Positions 24,401 to 34,364 of a DNA stretch of 64,000 nt are shown here, piece after piece. The stretch is taken from contig CM073732.1 in assembly GCA_037113605.1 (NCBI GenBank), positions 103,119,955-103,183,954 on the forward strand, read 5' to 3'. Both the position numbers and the translations under genes were made by a program. The notes beneath the pieces were generated by a model that had not been told where the DNA came from, ran no database searches, and saw only the letters and a program-made list of their open reading frames with translations. How positions within the stretch are numbered: the first letter of the stretch is position 1; each line of letters opens with the position of its first letter. This DNA comes from Calophaca sinica (lineage: Eukaryota; Streptophyta; Magnoliopsida; Fabales; Fabaceae).

Positions 24401-27400
24401 AACCACATTTGTTTTTTTAACAATAGAGACAAGTAAGTACACGTTGTTTATGTAATGCAGGATTTAATTCTACTTTAAGAAGGGGATGTATTTCCTACCA
24501 TGAATACTTGCAAATTGGCAAAGGTCGTGACGTAGGTCTAAACCAGATCTCAAAATTTGAAGCCAAGGTAGCAAATGGAAACAGTGAGCAAACTATAAGT
24601 CGTGACATATTCCGCCTTGGACGGCAATTTGATTTTTTCAGGATGCTATCTTGTTATTTCACTACAATTGGATTTTACTTCAGCAGCTTGGTAATTTTAT
24701 TCAACCTTGACATTCTTCTCACTTAAGACTAAATAATGTCATATTTCTTGAATTATATTATGAGAGTAAAGTACAATATTTATATATGAGGCTAACCTAA
24801 CCAATCCCTAAAGATTAGGAAATAGAATCAACTAATAAAGGGAAATAGGAAAACTAATAAATGACAATATCTCAACTCAACACTCCCCCTCAAGGTGGAG
24901 CATATACATCATATGCATTCATCTTGTCACATATGTAAGTTATCCAAGGACCTCGTAGAGATTTTGTGAAGATATCATCAAGTTGATCCTTAGAATTGAC
25001 AAAGGAGGTTCTGATGATTCCAGAGAGAATCTTTTCTCTAATGAAATGACAGTCGGAAGCGTGGTGGGCCCCTAACCCATAGGTCCCAGGATTGGAACCT
25101 GGCTCTGATACCAACTTAAGACTGAATAATGTCATATTTCTTGAATTATATTATGAGGGTAAAGTATAATATTTATATATGAGGCTAACCTAACCAATCC
25201 CTAAAGATTAGGGAATAGAATAAACTAATAAAGGGAAACAGGGAAACTAATAAATGCAATATCTCAACATTCTCTTTTACTTTTTAATCTTTTAATTGCA
25301 CTACCTTGTTGCTTATATGGAGTGAAGTGTTGACATGTACCGTGTAATTTCCATAATAAGAAATTAAGAATCCTATTAGGGTCATCCATTTCCCTTTTCA
25401 TAATAAGACAATGTATTGGAATTGATAAAATTTCATTCTCTAAAGCAAATAAAGTTCACCATAGTTAATGCAATGCTAAAATGCTTATTCCCATATTAGT
25501 TTTTGTTGTAAATAATAGTTATTTTTGTAATTATTAGCCATCATTGTATTAGGCCCGTTAATAAGGCCCATTAGGTTTAAGTTTAGCTAGCCTTGTCTAT
25601 ATAATAAGGATTAGTGAATGTAATTGATAGCATTGAAATAATAAGAATTATTCCTTTTTACATGGTATCAAAGCTCCCGGTTTTGGGGGCCTCGCTTCCG
25701 CATAAACCCTAGCCGCCACCTTCATCGTAGTTGATGTTTTTCTTGCTGCCTTCATTGCAGCTTGTCTCATTTGCTGGAACGCAGAACACGTTTTTTTCCG
25801 TCCTCCCACAAACACGGGATCTGTTTGTTCCAACCCGGATCTTCCCAGTACCAAACACCACCGCCCGTCGTCCATCTCTCACCGGAGACCACACCGTTGG
25901 AATCGCCGCCCCGAAACCGGCCAGTCCCCAAAAGCGCGTCTCGAAAGGCCCAGCCACGTGCTGCCACACGCCACCACTCTCCGGTCACCTCTCGGGCACG
26001 TGTAGGCCATGTGCCGCCCTCCAGGCCTCCGTTCACCGCCGTATTTCAACAGTAGCTTCGCCGACATCTCGGCTTTTTGTTTTGGGGGTCCACTCTCTGA
26101 TCCGAGCACCTTTGTTCGTGGGTCATTTGAAACTCGCGCGTTTTTTGCTCGTTTCTCTTTTTTTTTGAGGTGTTCTGCCACAGTTGCTGCAAAACAAGCT
26201 ATTTTTGTTCTCTTGAGCAAGACACAGTCACAGGACGTCAATCGACATGTCAGACAATAGATCTATGGCTGTTTCAGCCTTGATTTCTCTTAATGTAGCC
26301 GATACTATCACTCAGAGTACATGGATTCTTGACTCTGGTGCCACTCATCACATGACCTCTCATTCTCAACTGTTTTCAACTGATACTTCTCGTTCCGGCA
26401 TTCCTTATATAATTGTTGCAGATGGTTCTCATACTCGTGTTGATGGTTGTTGGGACATTGACCTTCAATCTTTTAAATTGAAAGATGTGGTTCATGTTCC
26501 TAGTCTTTCGAATAACCTTATCTCTATTCGTAAGCTTACCCAGGACCATAACTGTGCAGTAATCTTTTTTCATTCTCATTGTGTTTTTCAGGATCTTGCA
26601 ACGGAGAAGACAATTGGAGTTGCTAAGGAACAAGGAGGGTTGTACTATCTGTCTGATGAACGAGCTGGTCAGAAGGTGTTGTCTTCCGCACTCCGGTCTC
26701 AGTCGGAGTCTCACTCTCCTACCTCACAAATCTGGCTTCAGCATTAGCGTCTTGGTCATCCTTCTTTTTCTTTGATGAGGTCTATGTTTCCATCTTTGTT
26801 TTTAAAACAATCTGTTGAGTCTTTTAAGTGTGACATCTGTCAGTTTTCTAAGCACCATCGTGCTACTTTTCCTTCTATTCTTACTAAAAGTGTTGAACCA
26901 TTTGATCTTATTCATTCTGATGTTTGGGGTCCTGCCCCAGTTTCTAATATTTCTGGTGCACGATGTTTTGTGTCATTTATTGATGATTGTACTCGAGTAA
27001 CCTGGATATTCTTGATTAAAGATAAGTCTGAGGTATGTCAATTGTTTATCCAATTTTATAATATGATACAAACTCAATTTGGAAAACGCATTAAAAGAAT
27101 TCGCTCTGACAATGGAAAAGAATATGTCAATCATAACCTTTCCAGTTTTCTCGTTACACAGGGCGTCATTCATGAACTAACTTGTGTCGACACCCCGCAA
27201 CAAAATGGGGTTGCTGAAAGGAAAAATCGTCACCTACTTGAAGTTGCACGCGCCCTTCTCTTTCAAATGTCTGTTCCAAAATCATACTAGGTAGAAGCAG
27301 TATTGGCTGCTGTCTATCTTATAAATCAGATACCTTCGTGTGTTCTATGTAATGTTAGTCCTGTTCAGCTTATGGTCTCACAGTTTCTTTCTGTTCCTAT

Positions 27401-30400
27401 CATGCAGAGTCTTGAGTCTTGGGGATTTGGTTGTGTGGCTTTTGTCCATGTTCATCCACAACACCGAAATAAGTTGGATTCTCGTGCCATCTGGTGTGTC
27501 TTTCTGGGCTATACCCCTAACAAAATGGGGTACAAGTGTTATCATCCACCAAGTCGTAAGTTCTTTGTTTCTATGGATGTCACGTTCGACGAGCATGTCT
27601 CCTATTTCACTCGTCCTCAGCTTCGGGGGAGAGTAGTGATTCTAATTCTAATTTGGAATCTGAGTCCGAGCTCGAGTTTCTCTTCCTTGGTCCTTGGCTA
27701 GGTGACTCACCTCCTGTTTCACCTCCTGTTTCAGACTCTTTGTCTCCAGGTCCTGATTCTCCTGGTGGTCCTGTCCCTAGTCCTTCTGTTCCTCCTGTGT
27801 TCCCCGTGTCTTCTGTTTTACAGGAAACAACACCTTTGGCACCAGTGAAGAACAAGGCGAGTGAGCCTACATTGACTTATCAGAGGAAAGGAAAACCCAA
27901 CCTGGTCCAGAAATAACTTCAACCGTCTGAACCGGAGGTAAGTACTGAAAATAATCCCTCTACTTCTGATCCTCAGATTTCTGATATCCTTGACCTTGAT
28001 CCAGATGACTTACCTATTGCTTTGAGAAAAGGGAAAAGGTTTTGTGCTAAGTACCCTATTTCTCAATTTGTTTCTTCTAAAAATCTTTCCCTGTAGCATT
28101 AGAGTTTTATTGCAGCTGTTGACTCTGTGAGAATCCCAGCATCTGTGCAAGAGGCACCAAAGGATAAAAATTGGGTTCAAGCTATGGATGAGGAGTTGAA
28201 AGCACTTGAGAAGAATGAAACTTGGGAGATTGTTAAGAGACCTAGGGGCAAGAAGCCCGTTGGTTGCAGGTGGATCTATACCGTCAAGCATAAATCAGAT
28301 GGTACTCTTGATTGGTACAAGGCAAGGTTAGTGGCAAAGGGATACACTCAGACCTATGGCATTGATTATGAGGAGACGTTTGCTCCCGTGGCAAAGATGA
28401 ACATTGTTCGTATTCTACTCTCTCTTGCTGCCCACTCTGGGTGGGAACTGCACTAGTTTGACGTCAAGAATGCTTTCTTGCATGGAGATTCCACCAGGTT
28501 TTGGTCCCACAAGTGGAACAAACGTGGTTTGCAAATTGAGGAAAGCATTATATGGGCTTAAACAGTCTCCTCGAGGTTGGTTTCAAAGGTTCTCGAAGGC
28601 AATGGTAGGCCTTGGCTATAAGCAAAGCCAAGAAGATCATACACTTTTCTTCAAACATTCACAGAGAGGAAAACTTACTATATTTCTTGTTTATGTTGAT
28701 GTTATTATTGTTACAGGAGATGATTTGGATGAGAGACAACTGCTCAAGGAAAGATTAGTTGCAGAATTTGAGATGAAGGACCTTGGAAAACTCAAGTATT
28801 TCCTGGGGATAGAGGTTGCCTACTCCAAGCAAGGCATTTTTATTTCTCGAAGAAAATATGTTCTTGACCTCTTGAAGGAAACAGGAAAGCTTGGGTGTAA
28901 ACCTGCAGGCGTTCCCATTGAGCAAAATCACAGAATAAGCAATGAAGAGGAGAGTGCTAAGGTTGACAAAGTGCAATATCATAGACTAGTACGGAAGTTG
29001 ATCTACTTAGCCCACACTAGACCAGACGTGGCATATGTTGTTAGTGTTATGAGTCAGTTTATGCATGATCCAAGAGCAAGACACCTACAGGCGGTAGATC
29101 GTGTCATGCAATATCTCAAAGCCACTCCGGGGAGAGGACTCTTGTTCAAGAAAGGTGGAAGTCTGACTATGGAGGCTTATACCGATGCAGATTATGCAAG
29201 TTCAGTGAGTGACAGAAGATCCAGCAAAGGCTATTGCACATTCTTATGTGGGAACCTTGTTGCTTGGAGAAGTAAGAAGCAAAATGTGGTAGCTCGATCA
29301 AGTGTCGAGGCAGAGTATAGAGCAATGGCACACGGGATATGTGAGTTATTGTGGAAGAAGATTGTGCTAGATGACTTGAAGATAAAGTATGAAGCCCCTA
29401 TGAAGTTGTTTTGTGACAACAAATCAGCTATCAGTATTGCTCATAATCTTATTCAACATGATAGGATAAAACACATTGAGATAGATTGGCACTTTATCAA
29501 GGAAAAGCTAGATAGTGGATTGATAGCAACGGAGTACATTCCCTCTGGACACCAACTGGCGGATGTGTTGACAAAGGGCTTGCCACCAGAACGTCGTAGT
29601 CAACTTACTTGCAAGCTGGGAATGATAGACATCCATTCACCAGCTTGAGGGGGAGTGTTGTAAATAATAGTTATTTTTGTAATTATTAGCCGTCATTGTA
29701 TTAGGCCCGTTAATAAGGCTCATTAGGTTTAAGTCTAGTTAGCCTTGTCTATATAATAAGGATTCGTGAATGTAATTGATACTATTGAAATAATAAGAAT
29801 TATTCCTTTCTACAGTTTTTTTAGAGGGGTGCATCATCTTGCATTTTCCATAATCTAACCATGAATCATAAGGTAAAGACAAAGCATCATGATATCATAA
29901 TATGAAATTGATGAAATGCAATCACTGAAGGATAAGACAAACAAAGTTCACCATAGCTAATGCACTGTAAAATGTTATGCATAATGGTATGTAGGGGAAA
30001 TGCTTTTCCATTTTTCATGATATGTCTGTACATATTAGAAGTTCCTTGTCAATGACCTTTCATTAGGAAGTTAAGTTGTTCCTTGTTTTTCTTGTGATGA
30101 CAAGACACAGTTATTGTTTGATGCTTTATATATGATACTTCTTAAATGATCAGTACCATCAATTCTGACTTGTTTAAATTCCTATTGAACTGATCCACAG
30201 ATTTCAGTAATTGGAATATATGTATTTCTCTACGGGCAGCTATACCTGGTGCTTAGTGGCTTAGAGAGAGCACTTATTATTGAGGCTCGAATCAAGAATG
30301 TACAGTCCTTAGAAACAGCTCTTGCCTCACAGTCATTTATACAACTTGGACTTCTAACAGGCTTGCCAATGATGATGGAAATAGGCCTTGAGAGAGGTTT

Positions 30401-31954
30401 CTTCACAGCCCTTAAAGATTTTGTCCTTATGCAATTGCAGCTGGCTGCTGTTTTCTTCACCTTCTCCCTTGGAACAAAGACACATTATTATGGAAGGACA
30501 ATTTTGCACGGCGGTGCAAAGTACAGGCCAACGGGACGCAAAGTTGTCTTCCATGCTAGCTTCACTGAGAATTACAGATTATATTCAAGAAGCCACTTTG
30601 TAAAGGCATTTGAGTTGATGCTGCTGTTGATTGTCTATAACATGTTCAGGAAGTCTTATCAAAGCAATGTGACATACGTGTTAATAACTTATGCCATTTG
30701 GTTCATGTCTTTAACTTGGTTGTGTGCACCTTTTCTTTTCAACCCTGCTGGTTTCAGCTGGACCAAGGCAGTAGATGACTGGAAAGAGTGGAATAAATGG
30801 ATCAGACAACAAGGTGGACTGGGAATTCACCAAGATAAAAGCTGGCATTCTTGGTGGTATGATGAACAAGCTCATCTTCGCCGGTCAAGTCTTGCTTCCC
30901 GGTTCATGGAAATATTACTCTCTCTTCGTTTCTTCATCTATCAGTATGGTCTGGTCTATCACCTAGACATCTCTCAGGATAACAAAAACGTTCTGGTGTA
31001 TGTCCTATCCTGGATTGTGATTTTTGCAATTTTCCTCTTGGTGAAGGTAATTTCTTTAAGGCTAAGGCCCTCTCCCACACTCTCTTGAAAAATTTATTTG
31101 GCAAAATACAAGCATATTCACCAATCAACAATGTTATTTGTACACCTGAATAAGTGGACACCTGGGAGACACTGGTTAATGAGGTCCAAAATCGTATTGG
31201 CTTATTGAGTTTGGTTAATGGGTACACCTATATTGCTTAACTCATTAATCATCCACTTAGCTTCAATAACCACGGTTTTGTATATTATTAACCAAACTCA
31301 ATACACCATTAACGACGATTTTAAACTTCATTAACCAAGGTGTCCACTTTTCAGGTGTACAAATAACATTATTGATTCACCAAATAATGTGTCATGTATA
31401 GTATTAATCACACAAACTAAACATGTCCATGCAGGCTGTCAACATTGGAAGGCAACTACTTAGTGCTAATTATCAGCTTGGATTCAGATTTTTCAAAGCA
31501 TTCCTATTTGTGGCTGTTCTTTCCATCATCATTACTCTTTCACTCATATGTGAACTGTCATTGATGGACCTTTTTGTTTGCTGTCTAGCATTCATGCCAA
31601 CTGCATGGGGATTGATACTGGTAATAATAATTAATCTTTAGCAACCTTGGTTGAGCTAAATTGTCGCCTTTTTAATTTGTTGCTTGCTTAATCCAAGTAA
31701 TACTTTTGCTGTTTCAGATTGCACAAGCTGCAAGGCCAAAAATAGAGCATACAGGATTGTGGGACTTCACTCGTGCACTTGCTAGAGAATTTGACTATGG
31801 AATGGGGATAGTTCTTTTTGGACCTATAGCTATTTTGGCATGGCTACCAATCATTAAAGCTTTCCATGCTCGTATCCTTTTCAATGAGGCATTCAAAAGG
31901 CACTTACAAATCCAACCACTTTTGGCAGCAAAGAAGAAGAAGCACAGACCTTGA
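9550..31954 (+). CDS. CALS8: Callose synthase 8-like (1,3-beta-glucan synthase), complete 41-exon gene
   Basis: The enzyme makes callose (beta-1,3-glucan) from UDP-glucose in the plasma membrane. Arabidopsis CALS8/GSL4 is known for callose at plasmodesmata under oxidative stress. All 41 exons join in phase to 5,913 bp, or 1,970 residues; I recall 1,976 for Arabidopsis CALS8. Features in order: N-terminal EIVPAEPI and PFDSERLP, which match CALS8 rather than other GSLs; GRGVRQFKT (Vta1/FKS-type N region); the YLLIWGEAANLRFMPEC block; NYDDLNEYFW; a first membrane cluster from about residue 525; GEGKPENQNNSIIFTRGEA; RVRFHYGHPDVFDR at about 1434; GKGRDVGLNQIS; RPTG at 1657-1660 (RXTG, proposed UDP-glucose site); a C-terminal membrane cluster to about 1950; and the tail LQIQPLLAAKKKKHRP. 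The start is 9550, with a good context and the conserved EIVP just after it. No stop or frameshift. Exon coordinates are given in the three entries that follow. Confidence 0.95.
10347..10672 (+). mobile_element. TRIM (miniature LTR retrotransposon) in CALS8 intron 1
   Basis: The left LTR starts tgttgaaagtcccacatcg at 10347 and ends about 10464. It is followed at once by tggtatcagagc (10465-10476), the complement of initiator tRNA-Met used as a primer site. A short internal part ends in a purine tract (gcatgaggaggtg), and a second LTR starts at 10594 with the same tgttgaaagtcccacatcg; it breaks off near 10672. There are no protein genes, as expected of a TRIM. It is in the same orientation as CALS8. 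Confidence 0.8.
12585..12618. repeat. (CT)n microsatellite in CALS8 intron 8
   Basis: An uninterrupted CT dinucleotide run of about 34 bp, likely length-polymorphic. Confidence 0.95.
14268..14515 (+). mobile_element. TRIM relic in CALS8 intron 12
   Basis: The part 14268-14338 matches the internal region of the intron-1 TRIM (cctattattctactcgcatt, then gagcgtgaaggggtg). It is followed by two partial LTR starts in tandem: tgttgaaaatcccacattgac at about 14341 and tgttaaaaatcccacattga at about 14395. The second continues to taggcctaaagcccaaattc. The primer site and left LTR are gone. Confidence 0.7.
16347..22100 (+). CDS. CALS8: CALS8 exons 15-33 (first membrane cluster to start of catalytic loop)
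   Basis: Exons: 16347-16675, 17454-17506, 17607-17667, 17765-17846, 17926-17975, 18452-18538, 18623-18754, 18844-18935, 19006-19090, 19190-19350, 19523-19646, 19750-19841, 19922-20087, 20256-20407, 21180-21286, 21371-21493, 21578-21646, 21729-21897 and 21989-22100. Landmarks are PRIYVGRGMQED (exon 16), YFMDTQIWYSVF (20), EIRTLGMLRSRF (21), NLDARRRISFF (28), DEWTNFLERMGC (30), and RGMMYYREALKLQAFLDMA (31). The acceptor of exon 26 is the least certain: 19750 and 19756 both keep phase. The acceptor of exon 29 at 21180 restores the conserved S-V-I-T-P join. Confidence 0.9.
18119..18344 (+). mobile_element. 5'-truncated LINE tail in CALS8 intron 19
   Basis: A 226-bp insert ends in an A-run (18333-18344). 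It is flanked by 13-bp direct repeats gaagtggtctgtc (18106-18118) and gaagtggtctatc (18345-18357) with one mismatch, the mark of target-primed insertion. The body (ttggattgttttgtttgcac, ttattaataaaaacaagg) resembles plant L1-type 3' ends. No usable ORF. Confidence 0.8.
20382..20507 (+). repeat. Local duplication of the exon 28 / intron 28 donor junction
   Basis: A 32-bp segment covering the last 26 bases of exon 28 and the donor gtaatt (20382-20413) occurs again, exactly, at 20476-20507 inside intron 28. The second copy supplies a decoy donor at 20502. Using it would insert 94 bp (not a multiple of 3) into the message. Confidence 0.9.
22101..22729 (+). other. CALS8 intron 33
   Basis: A 629-bp intron with a pyrimidine-rich middle (22230-22480). 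I recognise no element in it. Confidence 0.7.
22730..31954 (+). CDS. CALS8: CALS8 exons 34-41 (catalytic region and C-terminal membrane cluster)
   Basis: Exons: 22730-22849, 22963-23078, 23424-23507, 24253-24365, 24461-24690, 30201-31046, 31435-31620 and 31718-31954 (TGA 31952-31954). Intron 35 has a GC donor (23079-23080, AG|GCAAGT) and a normal AG acceptor. Intron 38 is 5.5 kb because two LTR elements landed in it, yet both its splice sites look normal, so the gene need not be broken. Exon 39 (846 bp) holds several membrane helices and the RPTG motif. Exon 41 ends in a lysine-rich tail. Confidence 0.93.
23818..23940 (+). mobile_element. Diverged TRIM/LTR relic in CALS8 intron 36
   Basis: The segment reads aacccaagtctcacatgccc ... 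ggcacccctcaccttacaagccggttttgtaaggatgag. The second half closely matches the LTR of the TRIMs in introns 1 and 12, but the first half is different. A solo or partial LTR of a related family is the likely source. Confidence 0.5.
24721..25269 (-). mobile_element. Internally deleted copia-type LTR element in CALS8 intron 38
   Basis: Two direct repeats of about 160 bp (24721-24882 and 25114-25269) are bounded by a perfect 5-bp duplication ttctc (24716-24720 and 25270-25274). On the minus strand the LTR starts TGTTGAGATATTG. Next to the right-hand LTR is TGGTATCAGAGCC (primer site), and next to the left-hand one CTTGAGGGGGAGTG (polypurine tract). Between them is only the end of a copia RNase H region (HFIREKILSGIIRTSFV and TKSLRGPWI). 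Everything from gag to reverse transcriptase has been lost. Confidence 0.88.
25504..25662 (+). repeat. 5' LTR of copia A
   Basis: 159 bp, starts tgttgtaaataatag and ends ttta-ca. It contains tatataataagg, a likely TATA box, at about 25600-25611. Confidence 0.93.
26247..29648 (+). pseudogene. Broken copia pol (protease, integrase, reverse transcriptase, RNase H)
   Basis: Protease: WILDSGATHHM at about 26320 (catalytic D-S-G). The pre-integrase H-x-RLGHPS motif is cut by TAG at 26745-26747. Integrase: LIHSDVWGPAP, FIDDCTRVTW, and TPQQNGVAERKNR. A stop interrupts at 27288. The hydrophilic linker has stops near 27699 and 27914. Reverse transcriptase: WVQAMDEELKALEKNETWE, ARLVAKGYTQ, and YVDVIIVTGDD (a Y-V-D-V variant of the usual YVDD). 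A stop replaces Q before FDVKNAF (28454-28456), and a frameshifting deletion follows at about 28480. RNase H: YTDADYA, SSVEAEYRAMA, and ADVLTKGLP, ending in TGA at 29646-29648. The gene is dead. Confidence 0.93.
29656..29814 (+). repeat. 3' LTR of copia A
   Basis: 159 bp, direct repeat of 25504-25662 with about 8 substitutions and no length difference. Confidence 0.93.
31124..31374. mobile_element. hAT-size MITE in CALS8 intron 39
   Basis: Long inverted repeats (aatgttatttgtacacctga and its complement) enclose a 251-bp hairpin-forming body with ggttaatga motifs. The flanking 8-mers attcacca (31116-31123 and 31375-31382) are identical, fitting a hAT target duplication. No ORF. Confidence 0.88.
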
Positions 31955-32515
31955 TCTCATGATTCTTGTGAGCTTGTTTTTGTATAGCCATGCAAATAAT
32001 AGTGTTTTAACATTCTATAGGAGGATTTTAGAAACTAGATTAAACTCACAAAATTGTACAGCTAGCTGCATTCATGTGAGTATACATAGTCATAAATGTA
32101 CAAAGAGGAATTATTGTTTCTAAATGTGTCTTGAATAAGTCAAAGGAAAGGGTATGAAAACAAAATTTGCTTCATGCTAATACCACTGTTCATTAATCAA
32201 AATAATACTTACCAGTTTACCATAAAAAAATGCAATTTTAAGATAATATTTTATAGGAGTGTTAGAATAAGACAAAGCATAACATATAATTTTTTATCAA
32301 ACAAAAAGGAAAATAACATTATTTTATTTTCTATTTAGTATTTTTTTTAAAAAGCAAGACAAAATTTAAAAAATAGAACATTAAAATTCATTCATATAAA
32401 TAGATAAAGGAAAAGAGAACACAGCAAGACGATTCACTTTCTTCTGTTGCTATGCGTCCACCGCTTAGAATGAGTATTTTTGTTGTTTATTTTCGAAGTT
32501 TTAATCAAAGGCAAC
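31955..32515 (+). other. CALS8 3' UTR and AT-rich spacer
   Basis: The UTR probably runs to about 32150. AATAAT/AATAAA-like signals are frequent and no single poly(A) site can be chosen. Beyond it nothing is recognised. Confidence 0.4.
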
Positions 32516-33180
32516 CTCGATTTAGTCTTTGAACTTATATTCTCTCTCCTATTTCATTCCTAAAGTCAAGGTCATAGACATAACTTTATCTTAGGTGGGG
32601 CCAAGTAAGCTTTTTACGGATGATAAAGTGTTAAAAAATATATATCGTGAAGTGCATGTGAGTTAGTATGAAATGAATGGATCCATCGAGAAATTTTTAG
32701 AATATTCCGAAGACTAAAAAGAAATCATGTTTTAAATCCATCAAGACAGTAATTTAATAACTAAACTAAATATCTAAGGATAGAACCGTAGAGATTGGGA
32801 GAGTTCAGCCATTTAATTAAACATGATCATTTCAAGCCTAATAAAACAAAGTTAGAAAGGGACAATAATTAGTGATTGTCTTTGTTTAATTACAAATAAA
32901 TTTTCTAATGTTAAAAAGTCATCAGAGGCCTTTAAACAATAAGGTAGCTCCGACTCTGCCTAAAATATATGAAAATAATAAGTAATTCCTAGAGTTCTGT
33001 GAAATTCTTATCATTAGTCCCTGTAAAGGACTACTTATAAAACTTTATGGACTAATGAGGCGGATTTCACAAAACGTTAAGGATTACTTATATAACTTTA
33101 GTGACTACTTATTATTTTCATATACTTTAAGGACGAAATAGGAAGCAGAGTGTAAGTTCATGGACTAAGTTGAGGATTTA
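32516..33180. mobile_element. Inverted-repeat element, probably with nested insert
   Basis: The left arm (from about 32516, aacctcgatttagtctttga) and the right arm (to about 33180, catggactaagttgagga) are complementary over roughly 50 bp, including the cctatttc..cctaaag part. Between them, 32960-33120 has further cctaaag/ctttaagg-type inverted motifs, and 32580-32960 looks like unrelated inserted DNA. Superfamily unknown. Confidence 0.55.
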
Positions 33181-33270
33181 CTCTTTTAATTATTAGCCAT
33201 ATTTAACCGTAATATATAATATTAAGGATCACGAAGCTACTGACATTTACAACTTTGACTTTATCAAATA

Positions 33271-33985
33271 CTCCCTCCGTCCCAAAACTTTGTGCGTTTT
33301 AACTTTTTATTTTTGTCCCAAATTGTTTTAGAAATTCAAAGCATAATTAAGCATTTTTTTCTTATTATACCCTTAAATTAATATAATTCATTGTAGTTTA
33401 TTTTCACTAAGTAGCTTTTTTTTTTATAATGGAAGGAAAAAACAAAAAGACTAAGCTGGGGAGGGGGATCATCAATAATAGTCCAACAGAAATTACCAAG
33501 GTGACCCAATCTAGCCAGAATGTCAGCACAAGCATTAGCCTCACGAAAAATCTGGCTTACATGGACCTGTCAACCTGTGTTATGGATCAACTGAAGAATC
33601 TCAGTTAAGAGAGGTCGAAGAGAGGCTATAGGAGTGGAACCTTTCTCAATGATGGTAGCTAAGACCAATGAGTCTATCTCTACAAGAAAATAAGGGATAC
33701 AAAGTTGTTTAGCAAGCCTGAGAGCATGAAGCATACCCTAAAATTTCGATGTAATAGTGGTAGAGGTTCCAATATGAAAATGAAATCCTTTTATAAAGTG
33801 GCTAAGAGAATTTCTAATGAGTGTTAGTAGGTAGCTTTAGTAGAGTATTAGTAATTCCCAATAGATTTTACATTAAAAAATGTTATATTTAATAAGTTTA
33901 TTTTAGTCAAATTTTGACTAAATTAATTATTTCTTAGTTTATGTGTCAAAACATTAAACAACCAAAGTTTTGGGATGGAGAATAT
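33271..33985. mobile_element. Stowaway-like MITE split by a LINE fragment
   Basis: The left end ctccctccgtcccaaaactt and the right end aaagttttgggatggaga are inverted repeats of the same family type as 2908-3170. The middle (about 33420-33790) is foreign; it holds a reverse-strand LINE RNase H relic described separately. Confidence 0.7.
33425..33790 (-). pseudogene. LINE RNase H-like domain relic
   Basis: On the minus strand the translation reads LVLATIIEKGSTPIASLRPL, then LTEILQLI, a stop, and FREANACADILARLGHLG. This is the end of the RNase H-like domain (RVT_3 type) of plant non-LTR retrotransposons, in which F-R-E-x-N-x-x-A-D-x-L-A is the hallmark. It has an in-frame TGA and is truncated at both ends. 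It was inserted into a Stowaway-like MITE, which dates the MITE as older. Confidence 0.75.
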
Positions 33986-34057
33986 ACATATTATATCAAA
34001 AATACTATTAAATAAGTGTTCGGCACTTATTTCTAATGTAAATAAAACTCTAACCAT

Positions 34058-34364
34058 ATACTTCTTTTATTCTTAAATATAAGCAAAAAAAATTATTCCA
34101 AAATATAAGTAAATCTTAATTTATTTTACCATATTTAATGATATGATTTTTGAAATATCCTTCAATTAATTCAAATTTTATTTTCGAACAATCTCTTTTA
34201 TTCTCTTGAAATGAGTTCTCATAAAATTGTCTTTTTGTTGGCAAAAATAGTTTAGAAAATGCAATTATTTTTCAGTTAAATCAAGAAAATTAAATAATGT
34301 TAACTACTTTTCTTAATTAACGAGAGTTTTTTTCCTTTATATTCAAAATCAGAGGGAGTATAAT
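34058..34364. mobile_element. Stowaway-like MITE
   Basis: Left end tacttcttttattcttaaata and right end tatattcaaaatcagagggagta are imperfect inverted repeats bounded by TA. The AT-rich body has no ORF. Confidence 0.6.

Larger units (their letters stand above)
25504..29814 (+). mobile_element. Ty1/copia retrotransposon A in CALS8 intron 38 (full length, degenerate)
   Basis: A 4.3 kb element with 159-bp LTRs (25504-25662 and 29656-29814) and a perfect 5-bp target duplication gtttt (25499-25503 and 29815-29819). The primer site tggtatcaaagctcc follows the left LTR, and the tract cttgagggggagtg precedes the right one. The LTRs differ at about 8 of 159 positions by eye, so the insertion is not recent. 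Order PR-IN-RT-RH marks it as copia. No gag CCHC knuckle could be found between 25678 and the protease, and the reading frame is broken several times, so it cannot move by itself. It lies in sense orientation within the CALS8 intron. Confidence 0.95.

Noticed and set aside
25731..26260. Several overlapping ORFs on both strands, up to 145 codons
   Set aside because: They lie in the GC-rich 5' leader of copia A. Frames on both strands are open only because stops are rare in GC-rich DNA, and no gag motif is present.
27607..27855. Minus-strand ORF rich in G, E, S and P
   Set aside because: It is the shadow of the proline/serine-rich linker between integrase and reverse transcriptase of copia A.
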